Below, piece after piece: positions 1-9,589 of a stretch of DNA of 36,808 nt. The translations under genes and the position numbers were made by a program. Positions within the stretch are counted from its first letter, which is position 1, and each line of letters opens with the position of its first letter. Source of the DNA: Chrysophaeum taylorii (taxonomy: Eukaryota; Sar; Pelagophyceae; Pelagomonadales; Pelagomonadaceae); contig JAQMWT010000503.1 of the NCBI GenBank assembly GCA_029834535.1, forward strand, positions 1 to 36,808, written 5' to 3'. The notes under the pieces were generated by a model that was given only the letters and a program-made list of their open reading frames with translations, ran no database searches and was not told where the DNA came from.

Positions 1-1232
1 TTCTGAAAAGCCTTCACCATAGCTCCGTAGTAAAGACACATTTCGCGAAGCGACTGAACGCCCGATCAGCCGTGCAAAACGATGTCACGATTCTATGTCG
101 AACCACTTCGGTCCTTTATGTCCCCTTGCATGAGCTCCTTCTGACGTCGCACGCTTGCTCTTTCCTCCGGAAAATCGATGTTGCACTCTCTTAAACATTC
201 TCCGCGCACAATGCACAGACTCGCTCCACCTGAGCCGTTCTGTCAGCACTTTCGCAACACTGGATGTACGATTCACGTTCCCCGCCAGCTGCCGGCTCCA
301 TCACAAACATGCACCCAAGTCACGCACGTTGCCTCCCTCAAAGCTCCTTATCGCTCAGCACGTCACTCATCAGTTGAGGACCATGTCACATGCCCGCACC
401 TTCGACATGCTTACAAACGACGCCTATGGGCAACCCTGGTCACTACGGCACTCCTAGCTCTGGTCCGCGCATCTCCGCCATTGAGGATGCACCCGGCTGG
501 ACTGTGAACCTTTCATCGCCCTTGGTCTACTGCACTCTCCTTCGGCGATCCCCCCTTTTTCGAATTCCTCACTGGACCCCCAGCATTCCAGGCGGATACT
601 CTTCACCACGGATCTCAGCTCACGCGCCCATCTGCCCTACCTTGCATTGCAGACAGGTCAGCCGCGAGGCATCACCCCTTTTGGCACTGACTTCGGACCA
701 CCAGCATCACGCGCTTTGCTCTTGGAGCATGACACGCTCTTCGATGCTCTCCGCGCGTCACCGCCTCTAACACCAAGACCCTCGTCCATTTCCACCGACA
801 CTCCGCGCCGCAACGTAATCTCACTACCTTCAGATCACCAACATAAGTCGCTCGCGCCCACGCCACCACGTCGCGCACGCCTTACAAGGCGTATTTCAAT
901 TGGTGACCTCACAGGTTCTTTCGATCAATTTTCCGACGTCCGACTTTGAACTTACGAGTTACTTTATGGCAATCCCCAATGCCACAACGTCCTGAAGCTG
1001 CGCAATCATGTCTCTGGAACTCCAAAGCCACAGAAACTGCCAGACAAGAACGCACTAGAAGCTCGCCATCGAGTCTCCACAGCTACTCCACAGCTACTTT
1101 AGTCTCGCACATAGCAACGAGTATATCTCGCAGTTCTTATATTGGACGACAAGACGAAAGATAAGACCACAACGGCCAGCTACACCAGCCAGCTCATTGT
1201 TGTAGCAGACGAGACAACGCAAACCAACTGCA
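1..1232. other. Unassigned C/T-skewed sequence
   Basis: No gene is recognised here. The plus strand is rich in C and T and therefore stays open in several overlapping frames of 60 to 126 codons, but none shows a domain, a signal peptide or a motif I know. The opposite strand has only short frames. It looks like the left part of the same skewed block that continues to about 5056. It could be the decayed interior of a transposable element or untranslated repeat sequence. Confidence 0.4.
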
Positions 1233-1266
1233 CAGCACGGTTCCAGACTATGCAGACGATGCTCAG

Positions 1267-1454
1267 ATCCTAACTAACTAAACTTCGGACCTCTCCCGGG
1301 CATGGGAGCCAGGCTGGGCCGGCAGTAGCCGGTCCAGGATCACAGAGCAAAAATCACACAGTTGGGGTCGAGGCGAGGGATGAAAGTGCGAGGATGGCGG
1401 ACCGCCACTGCGCGCGGTCTTGTGCGAGGTCGTGCCACAAGTTGAAGGGGATGT
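1267..1454 (-). mobile_element. SINE-like retroposon, 5'-truncated copy, (TTAG)n tail
   Basis: A 188-bp insertion flanked by a perfect 34-bp direct repeat (1233-1266 and 1455-1488), the target-site duplication. On the minus strand it ends in a TTAG-type tail (plus strand CTAACTAACTAA at its left edge), the 3' end of a retroposon. The roughly 60 bp next to the tail, including the plus-strand motif GCATGGGAGCCAGGC, recur in the copies at 5633-5996, 23899-24310, 26739-27090 and 27326-27692. This copy lacks the conserved head, so it is 5'-truncated, as expected of target-primed reverse transcription. No coding capacity is seen. Confidence 0.8.
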
Positions 1455-1606
1455 CAGCACGGTTCCAGACTATGCAGACGATGCTCAGGTCCAACGCTCA
1501 ATTACTCGACCACGCACACATTCTGTCACCTGACCTTGCGCTGCTACTGGCTCCTGTCTCATTCATAGCTGATGCACCCCATCCGATGGACCAGTCCTTA
1601 AGATAT

Positions 1607-2408
1607 GTCCCGCTCGCAGAAGCACCACCGCAGGACACACAGGTACATCATGAAGACACAGGTAAGCGCACCACGATCACGCGCACAAGCTCATTGCGCC
1701 TATCCGATCACGACGAGACGAAGCTACAGCACTGCTTGTTCCCTTCGCCTCTTGAAGACAAAGGCCGCCTTCCAGCCTCCCAGGCACCTGACCCGCTCCT
1801 GTCGCTGCAATCCGCATTAGCACAGACGATCTCGCCTCCCTGCACGACTGCAGATCGGGCACAAGCAAATGTCGGTATTCTCCTGAGTTGTGCGCACCCG
1901 CTGGAATCTTACCAGCACGGCTACCTCAGCCAGTCAGGTCACTGCACCACCTCGGTCTCCCCTGACACCAGGTCGACGTATCGCTCATTCGCGACCACCT
2001 CACGCCATCTAATGGACGACTATGATCTCGAGCATGAACTCATCGCAACGCTTGAGTCATACCCAAGAAGGAATCCTACTTTGGAGTCACCTCAGCCACT
2101 CCCACAGGAACTTTGGCCACCAGACGCCACCCATGTGCTCATGGTTTCTCCATTGGTTTCCTCCAAAGCTTTTGACTGCAGCAGAGACAAAATGCGAACT
2201 CCCCATGCGACTATACTCGCATTCTCGTTTGGGACAAAAGCATTTACTTCATGTCCGTTGTTTACGCTCATAGTACCGCGACACACGGCAACCAAGATAG
2301 AAGTGGACTGCGTTCCACCCTCATCTCTGAGCGCTACCCCCGACATGCTGCTCCCGGCACTACTAGCCAGTCCCATCACGTCTGATTCAGCTCCCATCGC
2401 TTTGTATG
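1607..2408 (+). repeat. Dispersed repeat R, copy 1
   Basis: About 0.8 kb that recurs in inverted orientation at 20087-20874, roughly 90% identical by eye with several small indels. Homology starts at GTCCCGCTC and ends at CTTTGTATG, with unrelated flanks outside. Open frames exist on both strands in both copies but are shifted relative to each other, so neither strand is clearly coding. It may be a fragment of a longer retroelement. Confidence 0.75.
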
Positions 2409-2581
2409 ACGTCATACGTCATATTCCGATTACAGCACAGACACCGCACAGGCTCCTATGCACTCGCGACGGCACGCTCACCGCCCCTCTCGGTTTAGAC
2501 TACGAACATTGCGCCATCCCCATGGTACACTCACAGTCAACTGAGATACACGCTCGCTTGTCGCACAGTACGACTCCCGAA

Positions 2582-2660
2582 CACCCTTTGGTTCAGGATA
2601 GGCAGAGACGACAGTGTTCACCCTTTGGTTCAGGATAGGCAGAACACTGTCGTCTCTGCC
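2582..2660. repeat. 25-bp direct repeat overlapping a perfect 19-bp inverted repeat
   Basis: A 25-bp unit containing CCCTTTGGTTCAGGATAGGC occurs at 2582-2606 and again at 2619-2643. Overlapping it, 2601-2619 and 2642-2660 are perfect reverse complements of 19 bp (starting GGCAGAGACGACAG), separated by 22 bp, and could form a strong hairpin in DNA or RNA. It lies at the end of the open frame 1394-2638. It could be the tip of a small foldback element or the result of a templated replication slip. Confidence 0.85.
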
Positions 2661-5056
2661 GCCGCTGAAGCGCCTCCTCCGACCGTCGCCCGGCTCTGCG
2701 CTCGTTCCGCAACCATGGTCTCTCCGTCTCACCGGCAATTCGAAGATTTCACCCAGTTCGAATTACGAAGGCGCATTAGTTTTTTTCCGCCGACGACAAG
2801 ATTCGTTTCGATTCGTATCAGTCATGCCTCCTATGGCTACTCTGGCTACATCGGAACTCACTTCAAGGCACGTACCGAAGTCCCTCTTTCTAAGGACTTC
2901 TGTCACACGCCAAGACCGGATGAGCATAAGTCGTTCCTCCCCGCTTGAACGCGACTCCCGACAACCAAATCCCCGACGATTTGTGATGACACTAAATTCC
3001 GTCATCAATGCAATTCAAAGCCTCCCACGCTCTTCCTTCAGTCTCTTACAGGTCACACCTCTCAAGTTTCAGCTCGCTCGATTTTATCCTGAACGCTGCC
3101 ATGTGCGAACGAAGTTCTGTCACGCCAATGCCACACGTCACAGTTATCGCCAGTCTCGCGCGACAAATGCCCGCCACTACATGATAGCCGCACGCAGAGT
3201 CCTTTGCTCACCTCTTTTCACGTCCCTCCCAACACCATGCTTGACGTTGAAGCTCTGCACCACTATGGTTCGGTTACAACACAACCTCACGCGACATCCT
3301 CGCCCAGTTCTGATCATGTTTCGCATCTGTCGACATTACTGTCAGAATACTGCTTCGGATATAGCACCGACTACTCTTCGCGTATTACGCTCTTATGACG
3401 CTCCCGGTTCGCTCCTCTCCGTTCACAATGCAGATTCCATCTTGCAGAACGCAGCCCAACAGCCGCCTTTGCGATTCGCACCCAGTCGACACTTTCCGTA
3501 GCACCCGCGAGGATAACCCCCAATCTCCACAGGTTGGACACGCGCTCTGCTCTCAGCATTCCACCGAATGTCACTGCCGCACACCGCTAGCCCCACTCAG
3601 TTGTGTTACGAATCAAGGGAAGTCAACTGCCATGTCTCTCTCTTCCTTCATTCCCGCACTCTCGCTGCTAGTCACAGTCTCGCATGACTCCTTATCGGAC
3701 AGTTCTCGCATTATGGACATCACCTCACATCATGTTCATTCTTCGGACATCCCCCGTCCACAGATTAATCCTCTCTTGAAACATACGCTCCCTACACTTT
3801 GTATACTGCACAGCTCTCGCATCTCGACAACACCCTCCTGTCGAATGTCGCATCTTTCAGTCACTGCACGATTCACCAGGGATGCACCACGCTCCCTCGC
3901 GTTTGTACGTCAAGGGAAGTTTGATCCTGGTGAAAACGACTCCGGGCATGAAATGAATACTGGATCAGTCGATTGTCACAATTCAGGATTACTCTGCCGA
4001 ATAGAACATGAAAGATGCGACTCCGACCATACCTTCATAGTCAACTCTTCCGCAGGCAAGGACAATATCTTCAAGCAGTCTATCGCCTTCAGGCATTTTC
4101 TTCTGTTGCCCAACTCTTCGGCATTTTCTGCACAGGGCACCGATTCTTCCGCACAGGACACACGCCTGTATCCACCATCATACGCGATACACTCGCGAAC
4201 CTCCGTCCCAGCCCACTCATCTTTCGATGATGGCCACTGGCGACTTCCACTGGATCACAACTCCAAGCATACAGCAAATTTATAGTTTTCATATTTATGG
4301 CCACCCCCAGACACCTTTATCCCGATATCCTCATCGCGCTACGATTACCCGCATATGATCTTAGATGCTCATAGTTTAGCTTCAGCTGTCCCACGCTACA
4401 CTCAGGACGACAGCTTCGACACGTATGTGACAGGCAATTCTGGTTCTCTCATCTTCCAGGAACAGCTCCGCCCTACTCACTATCATTACGACGATTACCT
4501 TACCGTGTCGAAACCGATTTGGTTCAATGGTCATATCTCTTCATGGGATAACGCTACCGCTCAGTCACATCGTCACACCTTTACTAGCCCAACTTTAGTC
4601 ACAATAGAATCTCATTCCTACGGCCACTCTCACTATTCGCCTTTCGATCAATCATTGGTCTGCTGCACAATTCCCGACTGCCTGACCCATGATCCCTACT
4701 GTTGTTATCAGTTAGACCACCCGTTCTACTACGAGGATCCCCCAGCCACTTGGGATTTATCCACCCGCACGCACCGTCCCTTTTCATCTGCCTCCATTTT
4801 TCTTCTTCCTTACGATCGGTGCTTTTTCTTTTCCTTGATCATTCGCCTCTCCTTGCAATATCCTTTTCATTTGCTTCCCCTCTCCGCATATTCCCCGTTC
4901 AACTTCGCGCTCTTTCTCCTTTCTCACTCACACTCACCTGCTATTCCTCTCTACTCTATCTCTATATCTCTCTCATGCACTTCGCACACTTCTCCTTTCA
5001 CACCTCCTCACAACTCAACGTCTAGTTGTCTCTGGCCAGACATTTGTTTTATTTGA

Positions 5057-5632
5057 TCCAGATTTCGCTCATCACCGATTTCAATCTGCGACGGTGTAAG
5101 GATGGGAAATTCCATTTAGGCTAATTTTAGGGTTAGGACAACCCCCCCCCCCCGTAGTCTCACACTCACACCTCAACACCCAAAATCGCTGTGTCGAACA
5201 CCGTGCTGCTCTTTGTGTCTTTAGAGGGCAGGACGAGAAGAGTGGCACTACCCTGCCACCATTCCCTACGAGAGGCACAGTGATTTTTACTGTTCTCTAC
5301 CTGAAACCTACTTATCCTTGCCAGACTCACGCGGTGAGACGGGATGGTCTCTCAAGGATCGAACCACTGCCTAGCGAAATTCTCTGCACCAGTGTTACAC
5401 CCCACCGGCATCGCGTCATTATAGTCGCCCATGTCTGGCACCACCGAACATGATATCCCTGAAATCACTCCCATTCGCATCACTACATAACACGAGGTGA
5501 CGCGACTTTACTGCGTTCAAGTTGGAGGAGGGGAATATAGGAGCGACGAAGTGGCAACAAACCGCACATCCTGACACTTAAATGTCATGAGCCAGAAATA
5601 ATGCCGCAATGAGCTCACGAAAGGTTACACAC
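5057..5632. other. Gene-free stretch with a poly-C run
   Basis: No open frame of interest. It contains a 12-base poly-C run at 5142-5153 preceded by a TTTAGGGTTAGG string, which resembles telomere-type repeats but is only about two units long. A tRNA-like box pair on the minus strand near 5345-5410 is listed separately. The right end (5621-5632) is the left target duplication of the next SINE-like insertion. Confidence 0.5.
5345..5410 (-). other. tRNA-like A-box/B-box pair (weak)
   Basis: On the minus strand, GGTTCGATCC matches the tRNA B-box (T-arm) consensus, and GTGTAACACTGG about 23 nt upstream resembles an A-box. The spacing is shorter than in a normal tRNA and I could not pair a full cloverleaf: the T-stem is poor. 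It may be a tRNA-derived SINE head, a decayed tRNA gene, or chance. Confidence 0.2.
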
Positions 5633-5996
5633 TACTAACTAACTAACTAACTTCAGACTTCTCCGGAGCATGGGAGCCAGGCCGGACCGACAGGAGCCAG
5701 TCCGGAATCACGGGCCTGTAGACGAGGAGCGCCGAAAGGTCGGTCGGCGGAGAGTGACCATCAAGCTTGTCGCCATGCGACGAGGAGACCGCGATGTGAC
5801 TGACAACCAACTCGTCGATAACCTTCCGTCTTCGCCCCCCGGCCATACCCCGTCCCACTGCGAACGTTCCGGCTGCCAACCGGCCCGCCCGGGAGGCGAA
5901 TAGGTGCCAACCTACGCCGGGAGGGCGGATGCCCTCGCAAGGCTCAGGATTCATGAGGCACCGTCCTCCATCGCAACCGCAGTCGGCGATCATGGT
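5633..5996 (-). mobile_element. SINE-like retroposon, near full-length, (TTAG)n tail
   Basis: A 364-bp insertion with a perfect 12-bp target duplication, AAGGTTACACAC, at 5621-5632 and 5997-6008. On the minus strand it reads from a head containing TTGCGATGGAGGACGG to a tail of about four TTAG units. It matches 26739-27090 almost base for base, and shares head, tail and part of the body with 23899-24310 and 27326-27692. The long duplication, simple-repeat tail and absence of a coding frame fit a non-autonomous retroposon mobilised by a LINE with the same 3' end. I found no convincing Pol III promoter boxes. Confidence 0.82.
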
Positions 5997-6276
5997 AAGG
6001 TTACACACGACAGACAGAACAAAACCGGTCGCGACTGGTTTTGACAGCGGGAGAGGCACGCAGCAGTAGGTCGTCATCAGGAAATCGATGGTATCTCCGT
6101 CAATTGCGTGTTTGTCACGTGATAATAACTTGCATTTTCCTTTCAGGCATTATATTGAGTGCGAAGATCAAATGTATTCTTTCAGACAATGTAACATTGC
6201 AACTAGAAAACATTGGTAGTCACAAAGCCGCCAAACTGCCAGGGTCGCCAGTTGCCAATAAGACCCTTAGTTGCTT

Positions 6277-7887
6277 TTAGTTGCTTAAAGTTGACGCAAA
6301 CCGGAGTACATGCGAGTGCAGAGCGTGCACTATAGATGGATTCTCGGAAGCCAACTTCATTGTCTTTGTTCGCGAGTGAGGATTTCGCAGTGCAAAGTAG
6401 TTGATGTTCAGGGTTTGCCCAGGGAGGCTGTAAGTCTTTTTAAAGACCAAGGAACATTTAAACGACGCAGTCAGAGCGTAAGCTTTGTACTTGTACCCAG
6501 ACAGCGATTGTCCTTGAAACATACGTACGACGATATCTTCATATTGCGCTTTAGACTCGTACAGCTGAAGAACGTGGCGCTTGGCAACAGCGCCACCTAT
6601 CACAAAATATGCACGATTCCATGACGAGAATGTTGTAGGTGGCGTTGTTCCAGGGGATTTGCGCACGAGGCACCATCCTTTGGCAGTGTCGCATGAAATC
6701 CTCGAGCGCTCAAAGACAAGGCGGAGTGGCCGAGGTGAATTTTTCACCAACTCCAAACAACGAGCATACGGCAGTGTGGATGACTCTACTTCATTAATGG
6801 CAAGAAGTCGAGATCCAACAATAACACCCTTCTTTGATGCGGCCCCCCCTTCGATGACCATAGTCACAATTGTAAGTTCTCGACAACTTTGGCCATGTGC
6901 CTGGATGACATTGCTGCGCTCTTGGGGTTCATAAGTCCTAAGACCTACTACAGATCCAGATGTGCTTTCGAGGCGTCTTTCAAGCAGCATACCAAGCTTG
7001 ACTTCTGACTCGAAGAGTACCTCGTAGCGCTCCAGGTCAGACGAAGGAAGTTGAAGTCCCAGTTCCTCTTGCAGATCATCATCTAAATTGCTCGGAAGTA
7101 GCCAACCTGCCCCACCTTGCTTTTCTGTCACGTTATTTTCTTTTCTTTTGTTGCATGGAGGATCGTCCACAGACTCTCCCGATTTGCGACACGAGTCACT
7201 AGTTTTGATGGTCGAAGTACGTGCAGACAGAAACTCACTCATACGAGGCTGCAAGTCACTGAGTTTGTACAAGGTGGGATCATGTGTTCTTGGAGTAGAG
7301 GCAACACTAGCTGGTTTACTGAATCGTGGTTGTTCTGCGGCACAAACAGCTTTAATCATAGTTCCAACTTGCGGCTCTTGTGCGCAACTGGACGTAACAA
7401 CATGACTAATGCCTGGCTGCGAATGATGGCGCGATTTTTCAGCAGATGTTGGAGCAGTAATTGAGGTACCATCATACACTTCAACATTGTCTGCATCGAC
7501 AGACAATCCGGTGTTCATGTTGGCAGACACTCTCGCTAATGTCCTCTGCTGAGCAGCAATCGAACTAGCTTCATGGTATTGTTGATGGTACACGAGAACT
7601 GGAGCGAGCGCAGGATGTTTGAAAGCTGCTGGTTCCTGGGGTGCTACAATTGGTGTTTGTTGTTGCGGACCTTTCCATGTAAGTTTCTCTGATGGGACGT
7701 CGTAAGGGCCTGACACTCCACCTTCCGAAGCCATCAATAAAGCGTCCCGCACCAACGATCGTGCCTGAACTTGAGGGGGGGGCATCATGATCGGTTCACA
7801 AGCAGTCATTCCAACTTGTGAGATGCATGCTAATTGCTTTTCAATGTCCTTGTTAATATCCGTCACGCCGGTAAGGAGGTCTTCCAT
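6277..7887 (-). CDS. PDZ and PH domain protein (host gene)
   Basis: A 536-residue uninterrupted frame and the only convincing host gene here. Residues 1-255 are low-complexity, Ser/Thr/Pro/Gln-rich and probably disordered. Residues about 325-394 look like a PDZ domain: a strand-rich segment, then the motif GVIVGSRLLAINEVE and a helix ending in PRPLRLVFER. Residues about 402-532 look like a pleckstrin-homology domain: GWCLVRK, a Trp-containing second strand with AYFVIGG, and a C-terminal helix HALHSHVLRFAS. Such proteins are usually cytoplasmic adaptors that bind phosphoinositides and peptide C-termini; the exact partner is unknown. The ATG at 7887 is the first after an in-frame TGA 57 nt upstream (7942-7944), so the start is plausible unless an upstream exon is spliced on. 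No intron is needed. It is flanked by a SINE-like copy 280 bp past its stop and by a small hairpin element and LTRs upstream. Confidence 0.8.
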   Translation of the reverse strand: MEDLLTGVTDINKDIEKQLACISQVGMTACEPIMMPPPQVQARSLVRDALLMASEGGVSGPYDVPSEKLTWKGPQQQTPIVAPQEPAAFKHPALAPVLVYHQQYHEASSIAAQQRTLARVSANMNTGLSVDADNVEVYDGTSITAPTSAEKSRHHSQPGISHVVTSSCAQEPQVGTMIKAVCAAEQPRFSKPASVASTPRTHDPTLYKLSDLQPRMSEFLSARTSTIKTSDSCRKSGESVDDPPCNKRKENNVTEKQGGAGWLLPSNLDDDLQEELGLQLPSSDLERYEVLFESEVKLGMLLERRLESTSGSVVGLRTYEPQERSNVIQAHGQSCRELTIVTMVIEGGAASKKGVIVGSRLLAINEVESSTLPYARCLELVKNSPRPLRLVFERSRISCDTAKGWCLVRKSPGTTPPTTFSSWNRAYFVIGGAVAKRHVLQLYESKAQYEDIVVRMFQGQSLSGYKYKAYALTASFKCSLVFKKTYSLPGQTLNINYFALRNPHSRTKTMKLASENPSIVHALHSHVLRFASTLSN

Positions 7888-8063
7888 ACCGATATCAGCA
7901 AAGACAGTATGGGCACACAGAACTCCGCACGGACGACTGCTTCACCAACGCCTGTTCCACTTACTGTCAATCGCAATACCAGACCCGTTCTTTATCAAAG
8001 AAGTTGTCAAGGGGGCAGCAAAAAGAGCAATCCTTAACACCACGTAAGTGCCCCCGCTACGGC

Positions 8064-8162
8064 CGGATTCAAGTTTTTTTTTTGGGATAAGACCCGTTCC
8101 TAACTGGGGGCTTAGGGCTTATTTTTGGCTTAAATGGGGTGCGATCCAAAAAACTTGAATCG
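8064..8162. mobile_element. Small MITE-like foldback element
   Basis: About 100 bp whose ends are near-perfect inverted repeats: GGATTCAAGTTTTTT on the left (from 8065) and AAAAAACTTGAATCG on the right (to 8162), extending inward through GGGAT / GATCC. The body has no coding capacity. It lies about 180 bp upstream of the PDZ-PH start codon and could influence that promoter. Typical of a miniature inverted-repeat element, but no target duplication was confirmed and no second copy is in the window. Confidence 0.5.
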
Positions 8163-8309
8163 AAAATCCTTTGGTTGAAAAACTAGCTCTTCGGGTGATT
8201 AATGCGTACGCGAAACCGTCGTCGCCAGCTCAGTATATCAGTACATTGCATACTAAACGGATCGCAAAAAACTGGAAGTTCAATGTGCGTCAAGTCTGTC
8301 TGTCCGTCC
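8163..8309. other. Short unassigned spacer before the first LTR
   Basis: No gene or repeat recognised. The sequence immediately before the LTR ends in a CTGTCTGTCCGTCC pyrimidine run, not the purine-rich tract expected in front of a 3' LTR, so the LTR that follows is more likely a 5' LTR or an isolated one. Confidence 0.3.
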
Positions 8310-8637
8310 TGTTGCGGCAACTCGTGGCCGCTAAGGCTTACCCTCCCTTCTCGAGGCTTGATACCCGTTCAACGGGACGCCTTTTCTTACTCTCCTAGGG
8401 ACATCATACCTCTCCCTCGTGAGAAGCGTATCTTGCAGCATTCTTGTAGCATTCTTGCTATCACGTACCATCTCTCCATCTTGTTGAGAGGCTTGGTGAG
8501 CGTGAGCAAGGTGTGTGGCGAGCATATCCGACCCCGAGTCCGTGTTTGCCTCGTTCAGTGAGGTCTAGGGCGAGTCGGTGAGTACCCCATTTGCCACCCG
8601 GGGGTTGGGAGTTTTTTTTTTCCCCTGTGCCGCCATA
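8310..8637 (+). mobile_element. LTR of Ty3/gypsy family C
   Basis: A 328-bp LTR starting TGTTGCGGCA and ending TGCCGCCATA, so its termini form a short inverted repeat. It matches the 327-bp LTR at 25091-25417 (minus strand) along its whole length, including GTTCAACGGGAC, CATCTCTCCATCTTGTTGAG and GGCGAGTCGGTGAGTACCCC, with scattered substitutions. It is followed by a primer-binding site at 8640, so it was a 5' LTR. Only about 37 bp of its internal sequence remain before the next LTR. Confidence 0.85.
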
Positions 8638-8639
8638 CG

Positions 8640-8657
8640 TGGTGGAGGATATGAGAT
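8640..8657 (+). other. Primer-binding site (tRNA primer), family C
   Basis: TGGTGGAGGATATGAGAT begins two bases after the LTR. TGG is the complement of a tRNA CCA end and the rest would pair with a tRNA 3' acceptor and T-arm. Near-identical sites occur at 9019, 19718 and 23661-23678 (minus), all two bases after an LTR, so all these families use the same tRNA. I cannot name the tRNA with confidence. Confidence 0.75.
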
Positions 8658-8676
8658 CGTGCGACTATATCGGTCG

Positions 8677-9016
8677 TGTGGCGGCAACTCCCGCCTCCTA
8701 AGGCTTACCCCTCTTCTAGGCCCCCCCTTATCAGGGGCACCCTACTCCGTCATGATGATGTCAGTTTTCTTTGTGACATCATCTTCCTTTTCCGTGACAT
8801 GTGTCACCCTGATTTCTGTGTTTCGATAATATCTTAATCATAAAGCAACAGCCGATCCTCAAGTTGTGAGGACCAGGCACGGAAGTTGCTTGTGGTTGTG
8901 TGGCGAGATAACGGCGATCCTCGTCCAGTGACTCCATCAAGGGCACGGACGCGAGCGGCGAGCCAGGATTCGAAGGCACGCCAGGTAGGCCAAAATTCTC
9001 CTTACGCCACGCCACA
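8677..9016 (+). mobile_element. 5' LTR of element A (family A)
   Basis: A 340-bp segment beginning TGTGGCGGCA and ending GCCACGCCACA directly before a primer-binding site. Its first roughly 40 bases resemble the family C LTR (GGCGGCAACTC, CTAAGGCTTACCC) but the rest is different. No second copy lies in the window because element A is cut off inside its reverse transcriptase. It starts 37 bp into the interior of the preceding family C element. Confidence 0.7.
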
Positions 9017-9018
9017 GG

Positions 9019-9036
9019 TGGTGGAGGAATACGAGA
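9019..9036 (+). other. Primer-binding site of element A
   Basis: TGGTGGAGGAATACGAGA starts two bases after the LTR end. It differs from the other sites here by one extra A and would pair with the 3' end of the same tRNA. Its position fixes the right edge of the LTR and the left edge of the element interior. Confidence 0.75.
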
Positions 9037-9067
9037 TTCGAGCGACCATATCGGTCGCAGCGGACGA

Positions 9068-9549
9068 GTGCATCTTGCATTCGCTACACGGTCCGGACAA
9101 ACCGTGCGCGCCCTGATCAAGCGCGCCGACGAAGAGTTCCAGGAGGACCACTGCCGTGGGGAAGTTCCCCGGCCGGATACGTTAGTCGTCGGAAGTGACG
9201 ACGCGCGATTCGGTGCTAGCCGACGCGCAACCCGGGTGCCGCTGCCGCAGGCGAGCGGAGTGAGATCGCAACTCACTGAGGCATTGACTGCCGGGCAGAG
9301 ACGAATTCTGCCGCCCACCGGACTGATAGATCGGTCGGTGGGAAACACACGCGACGACGATTGCGCGTGTCGGGGACGAGTAGAAGTCCCAGAGTCGAAG
9401 GAGCACGAGAACGACGACGACTCACCCATTTTGGACCCGCTCTGATCTCGGCCGATTAGAACGAGCCAGAGCCGATATGGAAGACGATGATGCTGCCGAC
9501 GAGCAGGCGCGATACGACGAACCGCCAAGCCGTCAGGATGACGAGCGAG

Positions 9550-9589
<40 letters not shown>

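Larger units (their letters stand above)
1489..5056 (+). other. C/T-skewed block with chained open frames, no recognised protein
   Basis: On the plus strand, frames stay open at 1394-2638 (starting inside the SINE-like insert), 2614-3501, 3395-4285 and 4355-5056, overlapping end to end. They are rich in Ser, Thr, Pro, His and Arg and I recognise no domain. The frame 1394-2638 includes a passage with the motif LMDDYDLEHELIATLES that recurs at 20087-20874, but the frame is disrupted in that copy. The long frames may be a by-product of pyrimidine skew, which makes stop codons rare on this strand. 4780-5030 is almost pure C/T. It could be the interior of an unknown retroelement. I make no functional call. 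Confidence 0.35.

Noticed and set aside
5100..5160. Telomere or telomere-derived repeat (TTTAGGGTTAGG next to poly-C)
   Set aside because: Only about two units, no array, and unrelated sequence on both sides.
9552..9588. Poly-Asp run as a functional acidic tract, or a poly-His protein on the opposite strand (frame 8779-9696 minus)
   Set aside because: It is a GAT/ATC microsatellite. The poly-His reading is an antisense shadow of gag with no other support, and poly-Asp length is likely variable.
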